Below are positions 1 through 5,019 of a stretch of DNA of 5,019 bases, in pieces. The stretch lies in NCBI GenBank assembly GCA_016929735.1, contig JAFGID010000327.1:1-5019 (forward strand), in the 5' to 3' direction. Source of the stretch: Ignavibacteriales bacterium. GTDB lineage: Bacteria; Bacteroidota; Ignavibacteria; Ignavibacteriales; Melioribacteraceae. A program made the position numbers and the translations under genes. Below the pieces are notes generated by a model. The model was not told the DNA's origin, did no database searches, and worked only from the letters and a program-made list of their open reading frames with translations. Position 1 is the stretch's first letter, and every line of letters begins with the position of its first letter.

Positions 1-65
1 TTCTTACAAAATGCAATGGCTTTATCCCGGATTCTTTCCTGTAAACTATGACTAATGTCATCCAT
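1..65 (-). CDS. N-terminal 21 codons of an unidentified protein (runs off the left edge)
   Basis: A minus-strand frame opens with ATG at 65-63 and stays open to the window edge, reading MDDISHSLQERIRDKAIAFC and onward. The segment is hydrophilic and looks helical, with no signal peptide, so a cytoplasmic protein is likely. It is too short to assign to a family. No clear Shine-Dalgarno precedes the ATG, which is common in Bacteroidota. A second in-frame ATG is not seen in the visible part. It lies about 240 bp downstream of the 3' end of IS copy A and has its own AT-rich leader containing a pair of direct repeats. It is called a gene because the frame has sensible composition and matches the orientation of everything else here; a chance open frame of this length cannot be excluded. 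Confidence 0.45.
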   Translation of the reverse strand, partial: MDDISHSLQERIRDKAIAFCK

Positions 66-305
66 GGGTTTCTGTTTTGGGTTTGATTTAAAAAATCAGT
101 GCGAAATTAATCATCAAACGTGAAACAGATATGAAATGATTGCAAAACTTGACAAATCGAACAAAATTAACTATCAAACATAGTTTGTTGAGTATTAACA
201 CCTCATTAACAAATGAACTTAAATGTTAGATATTTCTATTAAACAATATCTCATTGAAGTATTGGAATTATTTTTTTTAAAAAACTATTGCATTACATGT
301 TTAAT
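66..305. other. AT-rich intergenic spacer with direct repeats, no gene seen
   Basis: This stretch lies between the IS copy A left end and the start of the partial minus-strand gene. No frame of useful length or known RNA is visible. It holds two imperfect direct repeats (105-121 and 165-181) and a short inverted repeat, TGATTT (84-89) with AAATCA (93-98), just upstream of the partial gene. On the minus strand, 182-175 reads TATGTTTG, which fits the Bacteroidota -7 consensus TAnnTTTG, but no TTTG-type -33 box sits at the usual distance, so I do not call a promoter. Confidence 0.5.
105..181. repeat. Pair of imperfect 17-bp direct repeats, 60 bp apart
   Basis: AATTAATCATCAAACGT at 105-121 and AATTAACTATCAAACAT at 165-181 match at 14 of 17 positions, with starts exactly 60 bp apart. 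They lie 40 to 116 bp upstream of the ATG of the partial minus-strand gene. Spacing and position are compatible with operator half-sites for that gene, but in sequence this AT-rich chance similarity is possible. Confidence 0.35.
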
Positions 306-333
306 TAGTTGATCCTTATTAACTCGGTTTTTT

Positions 334-777
334 TCATCTTATTCTGGAAGCGATGCTTGCTGGAACCAAATAGTATGGTTGGAAAAACAGCCAAAAAATA
401 AAGTCAAAAATTTCTTGTTGTTTCCATCTCATCCATCTCATCCATTTCATCATATTATATGCTGCAGCAGCTAATATCGTATTGATTTTGTCCCCTGAGA
501 CTCCTTTGAGATAGTTTCTGCGCATTCTGTGATCTTATTTGAGATGAGAGATCAAACCTTCTATTCCGGCTCTGGATCTACATCTGGCCTCTCGCTGCTT
601 CTTCATGTAATGGCATTCTTTCTTGAGTACTTTTGGTATCACGATTTCTATTGATCTGATACTCCTTTTTATTCTGTAACCCATGTCAACAATGGTCTTT
701 TTTCCCTGATGATTTCTTTTGCCAAAAGGCAGAGTTTATGATTTGGATGTATAAAGCAAGTTATCATGGTTGTATAT
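334..777 (-). pseudogene. Transposase remnant of IS copy A
   Basis: Read on the minus strand, this is the beginning of the IS5-like transposase fused by internal deletion to its C-terminal third. The region equivalent to the start codon reads ATA, not ATG, and has small indels. About 23 N-terminal codons are recognisable up to the KEI segment, then the deletion junction lies near 705-712. The downstream part keeps the second catalytic Asp context (VDMGYR) and the glutamate block RSRAGIEGLISHLK, but a +1 base in an A-run near 680 shifts the frame and a TAA at 537-535 interrupts LK-DHRM, where copy B has Tyr. An uninterrupted tail runs from 525 to the TGA at 336-334. The right boundary is approximate. 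It is non-functional as a transposase. Confidence 0.8.
424..450. repeat. 9-bp tandem repeat, three units, inside the IS copy A transposase remnant
   Basis: The units CCATCTCAT (424-432), CCATCTCAT (433-441) and CCATTTCAT (442-450) lie head to tail. On the minus strand, being a multiple of three, they encode a repeating Trp-Met-Arg pattern (MKWMRWMRW). Copy B has only part of this array, so the number of units varies between copies, as expected from slippage. Confidence 0.75.
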
Positions 778-826
778 TTTTCTAACTGTGGATTTTTGGA
801 TAAATTTTTTAACATTATTTCAAATA

Positions 827-848
827 TTTTGAGCTAATTAACTCAAAA
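827..848. repeat. 22-bp near-perfect palindrome in the IS copy A transposase upstream region
   Basis: TTTTGAG (827-833) and CTCAAAA (842-848) flank TAATTA, and the whole 22 bp is self-complementary except for one symmetric base pair. It lies between the right terminal repeat and the transposase start, where a promoter, operator or transposase subterminal binding site would sit. The corresponding stretch of copy B, about 2972-2994, retains the right arm and centre but not the left arm, so its palindrome has decayed. Confidence 0.55.
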
Positions 849-905
849 TCGTGAAGAATCAATTATTCTTAAGTTTGTAAAATATTAATATTCAATATAT
901 TAGTT

Positions 906-923
906 GTTAACAAGGATCAACTA
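906..923. repeat. Right terminal inverted repeat of IS copy A, overlapping the acetyltransferase stop codon
   Basis: The IS end is 906-921 and the bordering TA is 922-923. On the minus strand the junction reads AAA TAG TTGATCC: T and A of the stop codon are the bordering TA, and G is the first IS base. The acetyltransferase therefore terminates exactly on the IS boundary. A TA-specific insertion into a native stop codon would produce this, because a leading G after TA regenerates TAG. Confidence 0.75.
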
Positions 924-1499
924 TTTATTGGATTTACTGCTCCATTTAATAATTCGCGAAGATTCGGGAAAAACAGTACAGTTATCAGGGATATTTTTAA
1001 GAACTGTGGTATTGGCACCAATCATTGTGTTGTTCCCAATTGTAATATCTCCAACAATAATAGCACCTGCCTGTATTCGAACATTATCCATAATAGTTGG
1101 TAAACCACTATTATTTCCAATGGTCACCTGTTGGTTAATCATACAGTTCTTTCCGATTGATTTTGCTCCAATTACAGTGGAGAATCCCCACCAAATAAAT
1201 AAACCTTCTCCAATGCTTTCGGTTTGAATCATCAGAGATGCTATTTTAGGACAAAAAATATTCAAAACATAATGAATACTTCCAATCCTATAATAAAACA
1301 CGTTTCTAAAAGCAGTGTGGAAACTTAATAAATATATTAATCCTACTGGAATGGAATATTTTTTATCAAATACTCGTAACCATCGCCTGATATCAGCTTT
1401 AATTATGGATTTATTTCTATGCAGGCAAAAAATGAGCAAATGAGGACTGCATCTAAAAAAATCAAAAATAAATTTGTTAATCTTAAAAAATTTAGACAT
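921..1499 (-). CDS. Serine acetyltransferase-like hexapeptide-repeat protein (CysE-related, polysaccharide type), active-site His missing
   Basis: The 192-residue product fits the serine acetyltransferase-like branch found in Bacteroidota capsule and exopolysaccharide clusters. Residues 1-90 form the helical N-terminal region, with HRNK at 27-30 and the KADIRRW motif at 34-40. Residues 96-170 carry isoleucine-rich hexapeptide turns (IGEGLF, VIGAKSIGKN, VTIGNN, ITIGNN, MIGANTTVL) typical of a left-handed beta-helix that binds acetyl-CoA. Relatives I remember have a histidine in the segment before GFST (FI-x-H-GFST); here it reads FIWWGFST, with Trp103 and Trp104 where the catalytic His is expected. 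The usual VGNPA-type loop before IIK is also altered (VFPESSRIIK, 176-185). The protein may be inactive, decaying, or have a shifted activity. ATG 1499-1497 is the natural start: the helical region begins correctly and AAGGA lies six bases upstream. The gene fills the entire interval between IS copies A and B, so its own promoter is absent and transcription would have to come through IS B. Confidence 0.8.
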   Translation of the reverse strand: MSKFFKINKFIFDFFRCSPHLLIFCLHRNKSIIKADIRRWLRVFDKKYSIPVGLIYLLSFHTAFRNVFYYRIGSIHYVLNIFCPKIASLMIQTESIGEGLFIWWGFSTVIGAKSIGKNCMINQQVTIGNNSGLPTIMDNVRIQAGAIIVGDITIGNNTMIGANTTVLKNIPDNCTVFPESSRIIKWSSKSNK

Positions 1500-1505
1500 A
1501 GTTAA

Positions 1506-1510
1506 TCCTT
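1506..1510 (-). promoter_or_regulatory. Shine-Dalgarno-like AAGGA of the acetyltransferase, located inside the IS copy B end
   Basis: On the minus strand 1510-1506 reads AAGGA, followed by TTAACT and the ATG at 1499. The spacing of six bases is suitable for ribosome binding. AAGGA is part of the IS terminal inverted repeat and is also present in copies A and C, so the IS appears to supply the ribosome binding site. Many Bacteroidota genes do not rely on Shine-Dalgarno pairing, so its contribution is an inference. Confidence 0.5.
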
Positions 1511-1526
1511 ATAAATTCGGTTTTTT

Positions 1527-2924
1527 TCATCTTATTCTGGAAGCGATTCTTACCGGAACCAAAAAGTATGGTTGGAAAAACCACCAAAAAATAAAGTCAA
1601 AAATTTCTTGTTGTACCCACCTCATCCATTTGATCAGAGCGTTTATTAAGTATTTAATGGTCTGATCGAATCCATATAAAAAAATAATCAAGAATGTGAT
1701 AATTTTATTATTATATATGGGTTTCATCATATTATATGCTGAAGCAGCCAGTATAGTATTGATTTTGTCCCCTGAGACTCCTTTAAGGTAATTTCGACGC
1801 ATTCTGTGATCATATTTGAGATGTGATATCATACCTTCTATTCCGGCTCTGGACCTGCATCGAGCCTCTCGCTGCTTTTTCATGTAATAGCTTTCTTCCT
1901 TGAGTACTTTTGGCATCACGATTTCTATCGATCCGATATTTTCTTTTATTCTGTAACCCCTGTCAACAATGGCCTTTTTGATTATACCACCGGTAAGCTC
2001 CCTGACTTGTAACAGTTGTGGTTTTAAAGGATGTCCATCATAAACATTTCCTTCTATTGCCATAGCTCCAACAATGATCCCTGACTTCCTGGTATATGCG
2101 AATGAACTCTTATTCCCAAATTCGTATGGTTTATGTTATTTCCCTTTTGCAATGCATAATACGTCGGGCTCATGTAGACTATAAATCTTGTTTTTATCAT
2201 CTTTCTTCTGTGTCAGAACACTAAAAAGTAAGTCAAATGTCTCATAATAAGATTGTTTTGGTACGGGATCAAGTTAACCAACCAGATCTTCGAAGATCTT
2301 GAATGCTATGCGGCGAAGTTATCCCTGGACACGATTGAGCTTCTTGAAGTTCTTTGGTTTCTTAGCAAAACGCAGTTGGTGTTTCAGTTTGCTGATTTCA
2401 CGGTTATAGGTCCGCTTCAGCTTAATTCCTTCTTTGCTTGCTATTCGTTTGCAATGCTCAATGACCTTTTCAATAAGCATGCGATCTGTAGGGAATGTTA
2501 TGTTCTACTCCTGAACCGTGGTGTCAACCCGCACCTACTTAACTTCCTTACGAATAGTATCTTCGACAAATAAATGAATACTTTGTTTAAATATTTTTGT
2601 AACACCTTCTTCACCTATGCGTTTGCGGAAATGAGCAAAATCGCTCGGATCAAAAGGGAGCTTGTATTGAAAATAGACTTCTCCGCAAAAGTGCTGCCTG
2701 TATGGGTTTTCAAGATACCGTTCGACAACAGTCTCGTCACCAAGATTATACATCTGTTTTAAAATCAAAAGCCCAACTATGGTCCGAATGGGTACCGAGT
2801 GCCTTCCTGTGATGCCATATAGTGGGGCAAATTGCGTTTCCAGGCTGCCCCAGTTGATTTCTTTTGCCAAAAGGCAAAGTTTATGATTCGGATGTATAAA
2901 ACTTGTCAGAATGGTTTGAAACAT
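1527..2924 (-). pseudogene. IS5-family transposase (DUF772 N-terminus plus DDE core) with five in-frame stop codons
   Basis: The frame from ATG 2924 to TGA 1529-1527 spans 466 codons with no frameshift and encodes a recognisable transposase of about 465 residues. The N-terminus (MFQTILTSFIHPNHKLCLLA and the segment HSVPIRTIVGLLILKQMYNL, residues about 42-61) is typical of the DUF772 helix-rich domain. The DDE triad is visible as Asp134 (VRVDTTVQE), Asp321 (AIVDRGYR) and Glu363 (RAGIEGMISHLK), with the R-(3)-E-(6)-K signature intact. Five stops interrupt it: TAG at 2537-2535 and 2507-2505, TAA at 2321-2319, 2276-2274 and 2138-2136. The residues on both sides of each stop continue the family sequence, so these are point mutations, not deletions. 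The C-terminal tail has a 28-residue segment that copy A lacks. It would be inactive unless the stops are read through. Confidence 0.88.
1632..1667. repeat. Short inverted repeat within the segment present in IS copy B and absent from copy A
   Basis: GATCAGA (1632-1638) and TCTGATC (1661-1667) form 7-bp arms around a 22-bp AT-rich loop. They sit at one edge of the roughly 84 bp of transposase C-terminal sequence that copy A does not have. They could form a hairpin that promoted the in-frame deletion in copy A, or be a chance pairing. Confidence 0.45.
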
Positions 2925-3050
2925 TTCTAACAGCGGATTTTCGGATAATTTTTTAACATTATTTTCAGAATTATTGATCTAATTTACTCAAAATCGTCAA
3001 AGATCAATCACTTTAAAGCTTGTAAGATATTAACATTCAATATATTAAAT

Positions 3051-3068
3051 GCTATTATAGATCAATTA
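3051..3068. repeat. Right terminal inverted repeat of IS copy B, overlapping the lyase stop codon
   Basis: The degenerate IS end covers 3051-3066 and its bordering TA is 3067-3068. The lyase frame ends AAC TAA TTGATC on the minus strand, so TA comes from the border and the final A is the first IS base. Alignment to copy A runs without gaps for at least 21 bases here, which fixes the boundary despite the 11 of 16 match. The lyase keeps its normal C-terminal KKIIIN ending, so the insertion did not shorten the protein. Confidence 0.65.
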
Positions 3069-4856
3069 GTTAATAATTATTTTCTTGCTTGAACGTTTTA
3101 CTTTTTCATCAACAAGAACCAAATATACTCCTTTTAATAAGTGTGATAAATCGATCATAATACTACTATCATAAGGATAATAGCTCTCAAAGACTATTTT
3201 ACCGGTGATATCAAAAACCATTACATATATCTTTTCAATGGATTTATTATTAATTAATAGTTTGATGTTACCATTGCTAGGATTTGGAAAAATCTCAAAT
3301 CTATCAATAGTTATATCTTTAAATGGGGTTTTAATGGTTATACTAATACTGTCTGAAATATTTGAACCATCTTGCGAAGTTGCTTTGACAGTTAATTCTC
3401 CATCAGAAATTGCAGTGAGTAATCCATTGTCATCAATGATAGCTTTTCCAGTATGGTTTATAACGGACCATATTACTTTCTTATTTGTAGCATATGAAGG
3501 TTTCAATGCATAGGATAATTTTAGGTTACCGTTAATTTTGGAAATTATATTGGATTCACTCTCATTAAATATTTCAATTGATTCTACCATGATGAATGGA
3601 ATAAATTCATTAGCACCTATATCAGGATTTTGACCAAAATAGCTATACCCCGCAAAATCTGAACCCATATCGACTAATTTACTTAATGAATCAGGTTGGA
3701 AACTAAAAAAATTTGATAAGCTATTACTTACAGCAGAAGGGTCAAAGTAAGGTAAATCCTTCTTTGATATTAATAAGTTATCAAAATTCCAACTATTTGT
3801 CAATTCAGATACTCCTTCATCAAATTGAGTATCAGTGCCATTATTATAGGCTAAGCAGTTAATTATTAAGTGATGACTATTTTTAAATGAAAATCCATAT
3901 TTCCCATTATTATAGGCAGTACATTTGTATAATACACTAATCCCTGTTTGATTAATATCATTACTAGTAAAACCATTAGACTTATTATCAAAAGAAATAC
4001 AATTATTTAACCATCTTATTGTATCATTGATTGATTCGGTTTGCCCTAATTTAAAACCTGCTCCATCACCTTGGTCAATTTTTGCACCTAGGAAATAGCC
4101 ATTCTTATATGCAATGCATGAATCATAAATAACTACACCTTGTTCATTCCAATTATCATATCCATCATCCGAATTATTCCATGATCTACAATGCTTCAAC
4201 GTATTTTTATGATCATTATTCGTTCCAGCTGAAATTGTAAATCCATCAGCTGAACCATATGGGTCAATGCTTTTTGGATCTGAATTATGATGACTATCGC
4301 AATTGTATATCAAGTTATCTTTGCAAACTGATTCATTGTTATCATCTATAATTATACCTGGCCCACCAATATAGCTAACGTCGCAATCTTTTATAACATT
4401 ATAATCTGATCCGTTTTGCAAAGAAATTCCTTTACAACCACCTTCAGATGGTTGTTTGAAATTTCTAATAGTTAAGCCCCTAATATAGATATAGTCTGAA
4501 TTGTTTAACTTGAGCGCAGTAACAAAACCTCGCAACGAAATGTCATTTCCATCCAATATAGGTTTCTCATTCAAATAATTTAATATATATATTCTTGAAT
4601 TAGGTTGACCGTGTTTATTATTTATATATACAATATTCCCTGTATTTGCCTGAGGAGAATAAACCCCACCTCTTATGAAGATAGTATCTCCAGCTATGGC
4701 AATATTAATACCTTTTTGCCACGATGCAAAAGGCAAAGCCATACTACCTGGGTTGTTATCATTTCCATTTGTAGCAACGTAATATACTTTACCATAAACA
4801 ATGGAAAAAGAGCATAGCATTGTGAAGACTATCCAGCAATATTTTCCGTATTTCAT
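3066..4856 (-). CDS. Secreted PL9-type pectate lyase with BIg2-like domain and T9SS sorting domain
   Basis: The 596-residue product carries a Sec signal peptide (about residues 1-22, cleavage probably after VYG). The N-terminal YYVATNGNDNNPGS (25-38) and GDTIFIRGGVY (56-66) open a right-handed parallel beta-helix running to about residue 415, as in PL9 and related lyases. The expected PL9 calcium cluster is visible: Asp204 (SADGF), Asp230, Asp231 and Asp234 (NNSDDGYD). Lys269 (GAGFKLG) takes the place of the catalytic base. Spacing between these residues agrees, within two residues, with the Pel9A arrangement as I remember it. The predicted reaction is calcium-dependent beta-elimination of polygalacturonan outside the cell. 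Residues about 423-508 look like a BIg2 immunoglobulin-like domain (ending in DSISITI). Residues 517-596 are a T9SS type A tail (FEIFPNPSNG, VFDITGKIV, LLKGVYLVLV, KKIIIN), implying export across the outer membrane and possible surface attachment. ATG 4856 is chosen because it starts the signal peptide. No clear -33/-7 promoter was found in the 84 bp before it. Confidence 0.85.
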   Translation of the reverse strand: MKYGKYCWIVFTMLCSFSIVYGKVYYVATNGNDNNPGSMALPFASWQKGINIAIAGDTIFIRGGVYSPQANTGNIVYINNKHGQPNSRIYILNYLNEKPILDGNDISLRGFVTALKLNNSDYIYIRGLTIRNFKQPSEGGCKGISLQNGSDYNVIKDCDVSYIGGPGIIIDDNNESVCKDNLIYNCDSHHNSDPKSIDPYGSADGFTISAGTNNDHKNTLKHCRSWNNSDDGYDNWNEQGVVIYDSCIAYKNGYFLGAKIDQGDGAGFKLGQTESINDTIRWLNNCISFDNKSNGFTSNDINQTGISVLYKCTAYNNGKYGFSFKNSHHLIINCLAYNNGTDTQFDEGVSELTNSWNFDNLLISKKDLPYFDPSAVSNSLSNFFSFQPDSLSKLVDMGSDFAGYSYFGQNPDIGANEFIPFIMVESIEIFNESESNIISKINGNLKLSYALKPSYATNKKVIWSVINHTGKAIIDDNGLLTAISDGELTVKATSQDGSNISDSISITIKTPFKDITIDRFEIFPNPSNGNIKLLINNKSIEKIYVMVFDITGKIVFESYYPYDSSIMIDLSHLLKGVYLVLVDEKVKRSSKKIIIN

Positions 4857-4940
4857 TGATATTATATTATTTGCATTATTACTACAACTTCATACTTAAT
4901 TATATGATTATACGGAAAAAGTTCCAAGATGTTTTATTTA
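4857..4940. other. AT-rich leader between the lyase start and IS copy C
   Basis: About 80 bp separate the lyase ATG from the copy C left border TA (4939-4940). Unlike the acetyltransferase, the lyase keeps its own leader here, so it can have retained at least part of a native promoter. TATAAT-like boxes occur on the minus strand, but none has a well-spaced partner in either the sigma70 or the Bacteroidota pattern. Confidence 0.5.
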
Positions 4941-5019
4941 GTTGATCCTTATTAACTCGGTTTTTTTCATCTTATTCTAGAAGCGATTCTTTCCGGAACC
5001 AAAAAGTATGGTTGGAAAA
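4941..5019 (-). mobile_element. IS copy C: left end of a third IS5-like copy, cut by the window edge
   Basis: The terminal repeat GTTGATCCTTATTAAC (4941-4956) agrees with copy A at 16 of 16 bases and is bordered by TA. The following sequence up to the window end matches the left ends of copies A and B closely. Its clean end suggests a younger copy than B, but the rest of the element is outside the window so its integrity is unknown. Confidence 0.85.
4967..5019 (-). CDS. C-terminal tail of the IS copy C transposase (partial)
   Basis: On the minus strand the frame enters from the right edge and reads FQPYFLVPERIASRIR before the TGA at 4969-4967. The same tail, with small differences, ends copies A (stop 336-334) and B (stop 1529-1527). 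Nothing here is interrupted, but only 16 to 17 codons are visible, so it may belong to an intact or a broken transposase. Confidence 0.7.
   Translation of the reverse strand, partial: FQPYFLVPERIASRIR

Larger units (their letters stand above)
308..921 (-). mobile_element. IS copy A: internally deleted IS5-like insertion sequence with both ends intact
   Basis: The left end GTTGATCCTTATTAAC (308-323) and right end GTTAACAAGGATCAAC (906-921) are inverted repeats matching at 15 of 16 bases, each bordered outside by TA (306-307 and 922-923), consistent with a TA target duplication. The interior aligns with the two outer parts of IS copy B: 308 to about 705 matches the transposase 3' half, and about 710 to 921 matches the transposase start and upstream region. 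Roughly 870 bp of the middle is missing, plus a second 84-bp difference near the transposase C-terminus. The result is a 614-bp element that cannot make transposase but keeps both ends, so it could in principle be moved in trans by an active relative. Orientation is the same as copies B and C. Confidence 0.85.
1501..3066 (-). mobile_element. IS copy B: full-length IS5-like insertion sequence, transposase interrupted
   Basis: This is the only full-length copy in the window, about 1.57 kb. The left end GTTAATCCTTATAAAT (1501-1516) matches the copy C end at 13 of 16 bases and the right end (3051-3066) at 11 of 16, so both ends are worn. TA borders both sides (1499-1500 and 3067-3068). It contains one transposase frame on the minus strand (1527-2924) and about 140 bp of upstream region alignable without gaps over its last part to copy A. 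Degenerate ends and five internal stops indicate an old, immobile copy. The family assignment (IS5 group with a DUF772-type N-terminus and DDE core) comes from the transposase; the exact subgroup cannot be settled from sequence memory. Confidence 0.85.

Noticed and set aside
175..182. TATGTTTG on the minus strand as a Bacteroidota -7 promoter box
   Set aside because: It fits TAnnTTTG, but no TTTG or TTG occurs 19 to 21 bases upstream, and such matches are common in AT-rich DNA.
309..334. Possible rho-independent terminator at the IS left end (weak stem GTTGAT/ATTAAC then a T-run at 328-334)
   Set aside because: The stem is only six pairs with a wobble pair, it points into the IS on the plus strand where no gene reads, and the stem decays in copy B. 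The T-run is more simply the transposase 3' flank.
304..925. ATT as a 3-bp target duplication of IS copy A
   Set aside because: ATT flanks copy A on both sides if the repeat is taken to start at AGTTGATCC, but copies B and C do not share it. TA borders every visible end, so TA is the better supported border.
904..1227. Plus-strand 107-codon open frame
   Set aside because: It lies antisense over the acetyltransferase, whose hexapeptide-repeat protein is clearly the real product. It begins inside the IS end and has no recognisable domain.
2253..2573. Plus-strand 106-codon open frame
   Set aside because: It is the antisense shadow of the decayed transposase middle of IS copy B, where the minus strand encodes recognisable transposase sequence.
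1501..3066. Codon reassignment or programmed readthrough to explain the transposase stops
   Set aside because: The adjacent lyase and acetyltransferase use TAA and TAG as ordinary terminators at sensible protein ends, both stop types occur in the transposase, and the IS ends are also degenerate, all of which fits simple decay.
3205..3513. Plus-strand 102-codon open frame
   Set aside because: It is antisense to the BIg2-like and T9SS part of the lyase and shows only hydrophobic low-complexity sequence.
4605..4817. Plus-strand 70-codon open frame
   Set aside because: It is antisense to the lyase signal peptide and first beta-helix coils; no domain or start signal supports it.
1..5019. CRISPR array, tRNA, rRNA, retron or other structured RNA
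   Set aside because: No regularly spaced repeats, cloverleaf-like segment, conserved rRNA sequence or reverse transcriptase gene was seen on either strand.

Overview
The window looks like Bacteroidota (Bacteroidetes) DNA. It is AT-rich, and its largest gene ends in a textbook type IX secretion (Por/T9SS type A) C-terminal domain, which is essentially confined to that phylum. Every real gene or gene remnant reads on the minus strand. I see no RNA gene, CRISPR array, origin or plus-strand gene.

Layout from left to right: (1) the first 21 codons of an unrecognised minus-strand gene that leaves the window at base 1; (2) about 240 bp of AT-rich spacer; (3) IS copy A (308-921), an internally deleted IS5-like insertion sequence with both terminal inverted repeats; (4) a serine-acetyltransferase-like left-handed beta-helix protein (921-1499) that fills the whole gap between IS copies A and B; (5) IS copy B (1501-3066), a full-length member of the same IS family whose transposase frame carries five in-frame stops; (6) a secreted PL9-type pectate lyase with a BIg2-like domain and a T9SS tail (3066-4856); (7) about 80 bp of leader; (8) the left end of IS copy C (4941 to the window edge). 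Three same-orientation copies of one IS family in 5 kb mark this as a hot spot for IS insertion, or an accessory region that has lost its original operon context.

The most unusual point is how tightly the IS ends fit the genes. Every visible IS end is bordered by TA. Both cargo genes have the TA of their stop codon at an IS junction, so the first IS base completes the stop (TAG for the acetyltransferase, TAA for the lyase). The acetyltransferase ATG begins on the A of the TA bordering IS B, and that IS end carries AAGGA six bases upstream of the ATG.

The two intact genes do not obviously belong to one pathway. The acetyltransferase resembles those of capsule and exopolysaccharide clusters and lacks the expected active-site histidine. 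The lyase is a stand-alone extracellular pectin-degrading enzyme that keeps the full PL9 calcium and catalytic residue set. I see no convincing new defence or RNA system; the interest lies in the IS-gene junctions and in the decay patterns of the IS copies.
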